In this document: positions 49,166 to 57,997 of the stretch, in pieces
Numbering within the stretch: the first letter of the stretch is position 1
How the letters are laid out: the number at the start of each line of letters is the position of its first letter
NCBI GenBank assembly: GCA_907165275.2
Contig: OU015674.1
Location: 8,209,001-8,273,000, forward strand
Reading direction: 5' to 3'
Length of the DNA: 64,000 nucleotides
Origin: Zygaena filipendulae
Taxonomy: Eukaryota > Arthropoda > Insecta > Lepidoptera > Zygaenidae
The notes under the pieces: model-generated
Databases searched by the model: none
Told to the model about the DNA's origin: nothing
The model's input: only the letters and a program-made list of their open reading frames with translations
Position numbers and translations under genes: made by a program

Positions 49166-49485
49166 CATGGAATGTATGAATGTGTCATCGTATGCACATA
49201 ATATACAACGTGTTAATGAATTAACTGAAAACTAGAAAGTAGTTTGCTCAGAATCGACTAACGAATCGATCGCACTATGTTTTAATATAGGTTATATTTT
49301 TTCATTTTTATCCACCCATGTCTAAATTATTTTAAATACAATATTTGGCGCGTACGCCGCCCGCAGCAAAAAAAAATGAAACGGTAGGCGCGGGCGTAGC
49401 GCTTGGAATTTCGTACCTACTTAGGTCACCTTCAAACTATTGTTTAATAACTTTTAAAGTACTTTTTTTTTAACTGAATAATTGT
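49166..49485. other. No gene seen
   Basis: AT-rich spacer with one small GC-rich patch near 49350-49410. Confidence 0.4.
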
Positions 49486-49650
49486 TGTTTATTTGTCTCG
49501 CTAAAACTCGCGAGTGGCTCGACCGATGTGAATAATTCTTTTTTTATGAGGTTCGTAATTATTAGGAGAAGGTTTGTTATAGGTAAATAAAATTTGGAGT
49601 TCCTGCGAGGTTTCCGAAACTCACGCGGGTGAAACCGCGGGCACAGCTAG
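49486..49650 (+). mobile_element. Helitron-like 3' part
   Basis: Contains TTGTCTCGCTAAAACTCGCG and CTCGACCGATGTGAA, ends ACGCGGGTGAAACCGCGGGC, ACAGCTAG before T. Same subfamily as 23930-24075. Confidence 0.55.
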
Positions 49651-49713
49651 TAGTTTTATAAATTATAAACTTCGACTTATAAACGTTGAATTATTTTTTA
49701 ACCACAGACCCAC

Positions 49714-50730
49714 TATAAACGCAAAAGCGCCGGCAGTGGGTCCACGGGGAGTAATAGTACATTGTTATCCTGAAAGTAACTCGATCTATCGATCGATCTC
49801 GCTACGCTCGGGCGCCAAACCCCGTCTCGGGACTACTTTCTCCCGAGGATAACACTGTGCTTTTCATTACGAATGCAAGGAAAGTCAAAATAAAAATAGG
49901 AATTAGCTAAAGAAAAAAATGAGTGAATTTTATTTTACATAAATCAACCATTAGGTGTGCTACTGGCCAGTAAGTATGCCCCCTATGACATAAAAAAAAA
50001 ACTTGAGTTTCTGCAGTATCCAGCTGTCAGTTGAAAGCGATTCTCCCTAGGGCTAAAAAGTGTTACTTTCAACCCGCTTCTCAGGCAACTTCAGACCTAC
50101 TTTCCGAGTATGAGTAATGAAATAGTACATTGTTATCCTAGGGGTGAAAGTAACTTATTTAGTGCCGAGACGGGGTTTGGCGCCCGAGCGTAGCGAGGGC
50201 GCCAATAGATCGAGGGACTAAATAAGTCTTTCTCCCGAGGGTAACACTGTGCTTTTCATTACGAATGCAAGGAAAGTCAAAATAAAAATAGGAATTAGCT
50301 AAAGAAAAAATGAATGAAGATCGGATAGTCGCTTGACACTTTCCCACCGAATTTTTTTTTTGGCCGGCTAGCTATTCAGCCAGTATTTTTTATTTACATT
50401 GTGGCGGCCTAAAAAAATATTTTCTTTAATTATTAAGTATTAATTAAAGAAAATAAAAAAATATAAATAGGAATTAGCTTAAGAAAAAGTGAGTGAATTT
50501 TATTTTAATTAATACCTACTTAAACTTTACGTTATTTCAATTTTACATCGCGCTGGCTGTATAGAAAGTTGAAACAATGGTTCAATAGAAATGTGAAAAT
50601 AGACCTAGTTTTTTTTTAATAATTTGACAGTTGTCAGTTGAAAGCGATTCTCCCTAGGGCTGAAAAGGGTTACTTTCAACCCGCTTCTCAGGCAACTTCA
50701 GACCTACTTTCCGAGTATGAGTAATGAAAA
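49714..50730. repeat. Composite repeat with an inverted 33-bp block and direct repeats
   Basis: Two copies (about 49770-49922 and 50126-50313) share flanks: AGTACATTGTTATCCT to the left and CTTTCTCCCGAGG..TAACACTGTGCTTTTCATTA to the right (about 80 bp almost identical). Between them lies a 33-bp block (49798-49830) that is the exact reverse complement of 50165-50197. A second direct repeat (50029-50122 and 50634-50728, starting GTTGAAAGCGATTCTCCCTA) lies around copy 2. Part of its left edge recurs at 6832-6864. Unclassified transposon-like sequence. Confidence 0.7.
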
Positions 50731-50883
50731 ATATTTTACATCTACTCGTAACCCGTGCTCCTACTAACTGGCATAGAAGTTTTTCAACGTTAAGTGCACT
50801 AATTACACCTACCTACATTAAAAAAAAACATTTTAACGTTTACTACTTTCGTTAATCTCATGTAGGTACGTCATCAGCGGCTT

Positions 50884-51122
50884 ACGGCCGCACTCAGAGT
50901 CGACTTTAATGATTACTTAGTTAAGTATGGATTTTTAAAACAAAACTGCCGCAACCAGACAAGTTTAATAAATTAATGTTAGTTGGCATTTAACTAATTA
51001 AGTTACATCTCATTGAATGCCAATTAACATTAATTTACTGAACGTCTCTGATTGCGGCAGTTTTGTTTTAAAAATCCATACTTAACTAAGTAATCATTAA
51101 AGTCGACTCTGAGTGCGGCCGT
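50884..51122. mobile_element. Full-length MITE, GGCCGCACTCAGAGTCGAC family
   Basis: About 239 bp, nearly one long palindrome: left arm CGGCCGCACTCAGAGTCGAC through GGATTTTTAAAACAAAACTG, right arm its complement, about 70 bp each. TTA lies on both sides (CTTA/CGGCCG and GGCCG/TTAG), a possible TTA target duplication as in PIF/Harbinger MITEs. Relatives: 17948-18111 and 24266-24330. Confidence 0.75.
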
Positions 51123-51639
51123 TAGTGTTTGAAATAATAAACAACTACATAAAAAATCAACCTACACTCTATAGACAATACAAAACCATAATCGACCACA
51201 CTGCCCGGAGATTCTTTTGTTAAAGTGATCTGTCTACCTACTTAGGTAGCAAAATTCACTAAAAAATATCTATTCAAATATCTGTTTAGTACTATTATAC
51301 CTACCTAGATAGCTGTGAACAGGAACAAAAAAATCACACAAAAAAAGCCATTTAGGTACATCTATTAAGTAGGTAAACAAGATAAGATGTCAAATATAAT
51401 TACGGTGATTAAACAAATGCCGAATAACGAGTGAATCTGTCCATGCGTCTGTTTGTTTGCGTGCAAATATTTAGCAAATATTTGATCGTATTACGCGAAC
51501 AACGCCGCCCGCCCTGGGCCCCCGGGGGCGGGCGGCCGGGGGGCGAAGGGGGGGCAGCCGCACATATGCCGCGCTGTGTCGAGCTATCAGACCACACACC
51601 CGTCCCCTTAGCCATGTCTACATCTACATAAAATTTAAG
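51123..51639. other. No gene seen; short GC block inside
   Basis: AT-rich, except 51498-51560 (CCGCCCGCCCTGGGCCCCCG and G-rich continuation), a small GC island with palindromic GGGCCCCCGGGGG. No protein recognised. Confidence 0.4.
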
Positions 51640-52008
51640 TGTCTGTTTGTAATTTCTAATTAACAGCTTTCACTAAATGCATAATGAAAGTGCCTTGTGA
51701 AAGTATATACCTACCTACCTAAGTAGTACTTAATTTTAAAAAAGTTTTTGATCTGTCTGTTTTGGCTAATCTCTGAAACGGCTACATTGATTTTAACGGG
51801 ACTTTCACTGGCAGATGAATTCCGGGTTACAATATAGCCTATGTTACTCAGGGATAATGTAGCATTCTCATGGTGAAATATTATTTTTTGAAATCGGTCC
51901 AGTAGTGTTTGGTTAAATCGTATTAATAACTAAAGCTACTTACTTTAGAAGAAAATAGTTCCTGCGGGAGTTCCTGAACTCACGCCGGTGAAACCGCGGG
52001 GCACAGCT
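51640..52008 (+). mobile_element. Helitron-like element, diverged
   Basis: The body shares words with 1585-1775; the end is ACGCCGGTGAAACCGCGGGG, CACAGCTAT with the terminal G mutated. Confidence 0.45.
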
Positions 52009-52129
52009 ATAATATTTCACCCATAGAAAACCAAGGAACGAAACATTATTCATGATGTCACAATATGGTCACGGAAGATCGTCCAGTTATAAGTTCAGGT
52101 GTTCTCTGACCACAGATAACGAGCTCTGT

Positions 52130-52277
52130 GGGGCCGTATTTTTGAATCGCTCGAATTACTTTCCGCACACGGAATAGCAATATTCACGCCTGAAAATGTA
52201 TGAGCAATGAGCATTCCGCATGTGAATTCGCGATTCCGTGTGCGAAAGTAATTCGAGCGATTCAAAAATACGGCCCC
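52130..52277. mobile_element. MITE with 45-bp near-perfect inverted ends
   Basis: Left GGGGCCGTATTTTTGAATCG, CTCGAATTACTTTCC, GCACACGGAAT; right is the complement with a one-base difference. Total 148 bp, no coding capacity. Confidence 0.7.
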
Positions 52278-52299
52278 TGGCTTCCATACCTTAACTACC

Positions 52300-52483
52300 G
52301 GGCTCTTATTCACTATGGCCATAACACGCCGCGTTACGATAACGAGCCACAAAAATTGTCTTTCCCTCGTGTTCAAAGAAGTTTCACTTCAAAATAATGC
52401 ATACAATCTTGGCATACAGAATATCGATTTCTAATATTCTGACATCGCCAAGGAATGTTGTTGGTCATAGTGAATAAGAACTC
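52300..52483. mobile_element. MITE, GGGCCCTTATTC family, diverged
   Basis: Starts GGGCTCTTATTCACTATGGC, ends TTGGTCATAGTGAATAAGAA, CTC; internal CACAAAAATTGTCTTTCCCT matches 443-673. It begins 22 bases after the previous MITE. Confidence 0.55.
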
Positions 52484-52526
52484 TGTTTTTGACCACGCGG
52501 CATGACGATTCGGTTGCTTAGTTTAC

Positions 52527-52607
52527 TATGTGTTAACGATTATACAATATGTGTTAACGATTATACAATATGTGTTAACGATTATACAATATGTGTTAAC
52601 GATTATA
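52527..52607. repeat. Four-copy 21-bp tandem repeat
   Basis: Four exact units of ATGTGTTAACGATTATACAA plus one T, the last incomplete. Each has the palindrome GTTAAC. Confidence 0.9.
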
Positions 52608-52729
52608 ATATAAATTGTCAACTTAGCTAGGGAGACCGTATTTTATGTGTGATCACTGCATAATATTTAACGGATTGTGAGGAGGCTAAGTTTCAGATGA
52701 ATTTCAGTAAATATAGTATATTTTGTCGC

Positions 52730-52795
52730 ACCATTTATCCCAGAATTCCCTCGGGAACTCCGAAATTAACGCGGAAACAGCAAGGAATAGCTAAT
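52730..52795 (+). mobile_element. Helitron-like 3' remnant
   Basis: CCCAGAATTCCCTCGGGAAC and CCGAAATTAACGCGGAAACA with AGGAATAGCTAATA: a decayed hairpin end. Confidence 0.4.
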
Positions 52796-53063
52796 AAATG
52801 AATCAAAACTTTATTGGACTTTACTTTATTATTATTACAATTTAAATACAAATAAACTTAATTCTACAATATTAAGTAGCGGTCTTATCGCTAAAAAGCG
52901 TTTTCTGCCAGTAATAATTTAGTAAATAAAAAAAATATTATTTTATTTTTAACACGTTTATTTTTCGTAGTTTCATTTTGCATTAAGTAATTCAACACAA
53001 TAGGTATCTTACATTAAAACAAACAGCATAGTTATCTACATCTTTTTTAATTAGGTACCTATA

Positions 53064-53292
53064 TCTGGACGCAGATAAGCAATAACATGTTAACCCACAA
53101 AACGAAGTTATTGATTTAGAACGATTTATTGAGAGTTAGAGAACTTTTTTTATCTTATTACATTGTTTAAATATCTAACTAAATACTGAACATAAAAATG
53201 TTGAAACAAAATGGCGCTATAATTTTAGAACTTTAATTTACTCAAAATTTCTCCAGTGTGGGTTAACACACTATTGCTTATCTATATCCATC
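53064..53292 (+). mobile_element. MITE, ATTGGACGCCGATAAGC family
   Basis: Left end CTGGACGCAGATAAGCAATA, right end AACACACTATTGCTTATCTA. The interior is almost identical to 1920-2142 (TTATTGAGAG..ATGGCGCTATAATTTTA). Confidence 0.65.
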
Positions 53293-54160
53293 TGAGACAT
53301 TATATCTATATATTTATTTCTTTGTTATCACCTATTAGCCGATTACAATATTCTTAACACTTATAATGATGTTACTAATGATAATAATGATTTTAAATTA
53401 TTATTAAGTACATAATATGTATTAGCATATTAATTAATGGATTCGAATCAACATTAAAATTATTTTAGTCTTAATTTTTTATTTTTTAATATAATAATAT
53501 TGCTAATGTGTATAAGATTGGGTAACATAGTGCTATTTCGTAACGGTCTAAATATAGTTTTATGAAATTTGTTTATAATGTCATGTGCTGTGGAATTTTG
53601 TTGAATAAAAAAATAAAATAAATAAAATAAAATAACGGCCCCTTTGGTTCGTTTTCGATTAAATTTTTTTTATGTTGCAATACTACAGAAAAATCATAAA
53701 TGAATAATCTTTCGTTCACAATGAAACTTTGGTTTGTTGCTGGGTAAGCGACGGAAAATGTTTGTCCCCAAAAAAAATTACGCACTGAAACTATTTTAAT
53801 ATGAAATACTGGAATTTATTTTTAACATTATTTCTCTTCTTCCTATATACCTCCGTGTTTTAAGATAGTTGGGTCCCGCTTTATCACGTCTCGCATTCGA
53901 TAGAGATTTCCGGGAAATCCGTACACGTAGGTTGGCAACACTAGGTTTTGGGAACCTGAGAACCGAGACTACCTGTGGCGTTGGACCGATTCCGATCGAC
54001 ACATTTACTGCGGTAGCTGAGCAAGTCGAACGTGTTCGTACTCCTCCTCCAAGACTACATTGTTTAAATATTCCATAGTTAACTTTTTTTAAACAAATTT
54101 TAAACAATTTAAAGTACCTATTTATATTTTTTTATAAGTTTTTAGTCATTTCTACTGATT
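53293..54160. other. No clear gene; possible decayed element at 53840-54080
   Basis: Mostly AT-rich. At 53869-54078 a GC-balanced frame encodes IRTRRLATLGFGNLRTETTC and then GVGPIPIDTFTAVAEQVERV. It is not recognised and has no start or splice context that I trust. It may be a transposon remnant or the edge of a gene. Confidence 0.3.
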
Positions 54161-54169
54161 GTGGCGCCA

Positions 54170-54175
54170 TATAAA
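54170..54175 (+). promoter_or_regulatory. TATA box of the small two-exon gene
   Basis: TATAAA within GGCGCCATATAAAGTG, about 90 bases before the ATG at 54263. Initiator-like TCATTCATTCAT words begin about 12-25 bases downstream, and TCAGT follows at about 54231. Confidence 0.45.
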
Positions 54176-54262
54176 GTGTTTTTCATTCATTCATACGTTG
54201 TCAAATTGTGTACAGACTCCAGTGCTAGTGCTCAGTAAGGTACCTATAGCTATATAGTCGAA

Positions 54263-54370
54263 ATGAATAAGCGCAGTGGTCAGTCAGTTAAACAGTTGAA
54301 GCGTACATCTCGAAGAAATTCTACGACGGATCCAATGTCTCCAAAAATGGCGAATCGAGCTGACTCGGAG
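54263..54370 (+). CDS. Unknown small gene, exon 1
   Basis: ATG in the context TCGAAATGA, a short basic leader, then the strong donor GAG/GTAAGT. The 1,052-bp intron after it contains a Helitron-like element (54730-54901). Confidence 0.65.
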
Positions 54371-55797
54371 GTAAGTCAAGTCAAATTCCACCAATACAAT
54401 TTATGGTAATCGATTTTATCAATTCAACACGTGTTTGTTTTTTATATTCAGCTGTATTATAATAGTAACAATAAACTCTTTGTCTTGAAACGTTTGTTCC
54501 GTAATTTCTTAGTGTTTATAAGATATCTCAGCTCAGTGTGCCTCTTGGCATAACCCTCCTTTAACATCTTCCACTCCTTTCTGTCTCTAACGAAACTTTT
54601 TCTTTTTCTTTTTTTTTTCTTATTCTTTTCTTTGTTTTTTTTTTCTTAACTTTTTTTCTTCTCGCTGGTTATCTTAACTCATCTTCCCATCTTTTATTCC
54701 TACTGCCTTCCTTTTTTACTTTACTCTGTGTTCATCTGTTTGTTTATTGCGCTTTCACGCTTTAATTACTCAACCGATCATCTTAAAATTTTGCATACAC
54801 GTTGTCAGGGATACAGAGAAGGACACAGCGTACTTTTTATCCCGGTATTCCCGCGGGAACTCAAAATTAACGCGGATGAAACCGTGAGGAACAGCCACTA
54901 GTATATAAAAGGCACTCGTGATCTACCTTAAGCGCTTGTAGGACAGCTGGCGAAGGTGAACCGAATTCGTGGCGTGGCATTTTATTGCTCCACAAAAAGA
55001 TTCACTTGCTCATCTATAGTTTATACTACTTCGTATTACTATTATCAACTCAAACACCACGCCTTGCGCTCGACACGTCTTAACCTATGCTGTCTGACAA
55101 GCGCTTTGTCCTATTACAACCTATATTATTCCGTTCTACTCCCGAAGCCATGATCGTTAAAACAAAGAAAAGTAATGAACGAAATCGTCTCGTCACGTAA
55201 AATCGTGCAATCAGAAGTTTAGTTTTGCGTTGTCACGTGACATAACGATTCCATTCCTTATATTATTATCGTTACTTCCATAATAAATAGTTTTCTATGC
55301 GTCGACGATTATAGATTGTCAACTTGGCTAAGGGGCAGCCCCATATTACTATATTCTAACTTATTTAATTGTATTTTCTGTCTAATATCATATTAGTAAA
55401 ACAACCATTATTTCATGTGCAGGAGAGCAAACAGAGATTTGCTGAAGCCGCACAAACGCAGGGCGAACAGATGCTGATTCGCCCCTCCAAATGCCCTTGT
55501 GGGATGTGTGAAAGGGACAGATATGCGAAGAGAGAAGCTGCTGCGACAGGACCTCTAGCTGGACCGAACTATGGCCGTGAGTGGCGGTCGGACCACGCCG
55601 ACAGCTGGTACGACGGATTGAGTGCATACTCTCAAATATTCAAACGGCCAGACAGTTGCACGAACCATCGCACAATGGACCAATACGATTGGGTCACCGA
55701 ATCGGCTTACGTGCGCCGCCACAATATAAATTTGTTGCAGGAAATTCAGAAGAAGGCCGCTTCGTATTCCTGTACGCCTAGATCACCAAATGTTTGA
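54263..55797 (+). CDS. Small two-exon gene, unknown protein (160 aa)
   Basis: Exon 1 (54263-54370, 36 codons) and exon 2 (55423-55797, 124 codons plus stop) join in phase 0 through donor GAG/GTAAGT and acceptor TTCATGTGCAG. The N-terminus is basic and Ser/Thr-rich (MNKRSGQSVKQLKRTSRRNS). Exon 2 encodes a CxCxxC cluster (KCPCGMCERDRYAKREAAAT), a Gly/Trp/Tyr-rich middle (NYGREWRSDHADSWYDGLSA) and a C-terminal YDWVTESAYVRRHNINLLQE. No signal peptide or membrane segment is seen. I do not recognise the family. Evidence that it is real: a consensus intron, phase agreement, a TATA box upstream, and a duplicated copy downstream that retains the CxCxxC block. The role is unknown. Confidence 0.7.
54730..54901 (+). 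mobile_element. Helitron-like element (in intron of small gene)
   Basis: TTGCGCTTTCACGCTTTAAT, ACTCAACCGATCATC and ACAGAGAAGGACAC; ends GCGGATGAAACCGTGAGGAA, CAGCCACTAG before T. Confidence 0.55.
55165..55262. mobile_element. Diverged short inverted-repeat element
   Basis: Relative of 6895-6989: TAATGAACGAAATCGTCTCG, TCACGTAAAATCG facing TTTTGCGTTGTCACGTGACA, TAACGATTCCATTCCTTA. Confidence 0.4.
55423..55797 (+). CDS. Unknown small gene, exon 2
   Basis: Acceptor TTCATGTGCAG, stop TGA at 55795-55797. Carries the CxCxxC cluster and nearly all of the protein. Its 3'UTR (55798-56076) itself holds a diverged duplication of a TTCAA..CCA..GATGTTATACAGGATTT block. Confidence 0.7.
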   Translation, partial: ESKQRFAEAAQTQGEQMLIRPSKCPCGMCERDRYAKREAAATGPLAGPNYGREWRSDHADSWYDGLSAYSQIFKRPDSCTNHRTMDQYDWVTESAYVRRHNINLLQEIQKKAASYSCTPRSPNV

Positions 55798-56076
55798 AAG
55801 CGATAACAAATCTGTACGAGCAAAAGACCGAAGCTAAACCGTCGACCCCAAATGTTCAACACCACGATGTTATACAGGATTTGGTTACAATAACACCAAT
55901 TTCAGGCAACTAAGGAGAATAACCTATTTCACCATTTATCACTCCAAAAGTTCAATACCAGGACGTCATCCAAGATTTCATTACAATCCCACCAATCTCA
56001 AGTCAGTGGCGCTCGAGTGCAACTAAAAAAAATATTATACAATGAATTATGAATAATAATCTTTATAAGCAATAAG

Positions 56077-56206
56077 CCGAGAAGCTAGCTGCAGCGGGAC
56101 CACTAGCGCTGGACCGAATTATGGCCGTAAGTAGCGATCGGACCACGCCGTTAGCTGGAACGACGGCTTGAGTGCTTACTCCCAAGTATTCAAACGACCA
56201 GACACA
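56077..56206 (+). pseudogene. Partial copy of exon 2 (central part)
   Basis: Matches 55538-55660 (GGACCGAATTATGGCCGTAA, GGACCACGCCGTTAGCTGGA) with numerous changes, including a small insertion near its start. It has no start or splice acceptor. Confidence 0.65.
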
Positions 56207-56760
56207 GGGCGACGAGTCACAACAGACGCTGATTCGCCCCTCCAAGTGCACTTGTGAGATATGTGAAAGGGACAGATATGCGAAGAGAGAAGCTGCTGCT
56301 ACAGGACCACTAGCTGGACAAAACTATGGCCGTGAGTGGTGGTCGGACCACGCCGACAGCTGGTATGACGGATTGAGTGCTTACTCCCAAATATTCAACG
56401 GCCAGAAAGTTGCACGAACCATCGCACAATAGACCAGTACGATTGGGTCACCAAAACGGCTTACGTGCGCCGCCACAATATAAATTTGTTGCAGGAAATT
56501 CAGAAGAATGCCACTTCGTATTCCTGTAAGCCTAGATCACCAAATGTTTGAAAGCGATAGCAAATCTGTACGAGTAAAAGACCGAAGCTAAACCGTCGAC
56601 CAAGAAGAATAATACATTTCACGATTTGGGGAAATGTTCAATACCACGATGTTAACCAGGATTTGGGTACAATCTCACCAATTTTAAGCCAGTGACGCTC
56701 GAATGTAACTTTAAAAAATATTAGGCATTGAACGATTAATAGTGAATACTTTTTATTATT
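56207..56760 (+). pseudogene. Partial copy of exon 2 plus 3'UTR
   Basis: Matches exon 2 from codon about 50 (CAGGGCGACGAGTCACAACA) to the stop and onward through the 3'UTR. A one-base deletion near 56395 (ATTCAACGGCC for ATTCAAACGGCC) breaks the frame, and a TAG replaces the Trp-side codon run near 56431. The KCTCEICERD block is preserved. Not functional as a full gene. Confidence 0.7.
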
Positions 56761-57007
56761 GTAAGCCAAGAACTTAATAGTTCAGTACATTTACTTACCC
56801 CAAACTGTAGTACCTACTGGGGGGAGATGGGCGCGTAAAATAGTAGGTAGATGCCCCACGATGCTACGTGCCAACGTACAGTGTTTATAAAATAATAAAA
56901 ATAGTCATAAATAATTAAAATAAGGGGAAGAATTGTCTCTTAAAGGAGTCTCTATCACTAGTAGATATAATAGAGCGATCTCTTACAGGGTACCGGGTGG
57001 AGTAATG

Positions 57008-57110
57008 AAATGGTACTGTTTGTAAGAAACTGTACTGTACTGTTTTTAATAAACTGTACTGTACTGTACTGTTTTTAATAAACTGTACTGTACTGTTTGT
57101 AATAAACTGG
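57008..57110. repeat. Tandem ACTGT-rich repeat
   Basis: Three to four units of ACTGTACTGTACTGTTTTTA plus ATAA, ending TGTAATAAACTGG. AATAAAC words in it could act as poly-A signals for transcripts from the small gene. Confidence 0.75.
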
Positions 57111-57985
57111 GCACACGTGGCTGGACAGTCACACGAATCACTTACTATAACATTATATTTATACTTAAGGTAATGTAAATATTCTGTAAATATTCTTCAA
57201 CTGTTTTTACGCCACTGTATATATTTTCTCTTCAAATTACCTACATGTTCTTTTATATTTAAGGGTGAAGTGATAACGCCCATAAAACCCTTAACGTAAC
57301 ACTTCTCGGTGGTAAACGTCACCAAGCCTGTTTCACTATGAACATACAATCAAACGCTCTAAATGGAAAAGATAAACAAATTATTTAGTGTTCTCTAAAC
57401 TTCTTTGGGTACGCAGAGAAAACATATTGTTGATGAGGTTTCGTAACGCGGCATTATATGGTCATAGTGAAATATTTAAGATACCTATATGTAGATATAT
57501 CGACGGTTGAAATGCTAGGTATATGTTTTAAGCGACAAAAAACTAAATTTATTTTATTTTATTTTCTTTATTTCAGAGAGCGATCTATCTAAAGTTTGAT
57601 TTTTCGAAATGAAAAAAAAAAAACATTACCGACACAAAAAGTATCTACTTAGTACCTAAATTTTAATATGCAATGGGCTAGTTGACAAAATTTCTTTAGT
57701 TGTAATTTTTATTTCTAATTTATATTATAACTCAATATAAAAAAAATCGTTTAATATTACCTAAATAACCTTTCACCCGTCGATATAGTGTATATAAATA
57801 ATTTATATAATTTAATAGATTTTCGTCGTGTTAGATTTTCAAGTGTTTTTATGATAAATGTATGTATTACAAATGTAGAAATAATAAATAGTAATAATCA
57901 ATTAAATTTTACAATTTACCCTGTCTTATTTAAACCTGTAGTTCTACTTCAGTTAATATTTTCTTGATCAGAGTAGTCGTGACGG
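57111..57985. other. No gene seen
   Basis: Very AT-rich spacer between the small gene cluster and the satellite arrays. Confidence 0.45.
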
Positions 57986-57997
57986 GCTAGGGCCTGG

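Noticed and set aside
53869..54078. 69-codon frame as an exon of the small downstream gene
   Set aside because: The small gene has its own TATA box and ATG after it; the frame ends in a stop and shows no donor.
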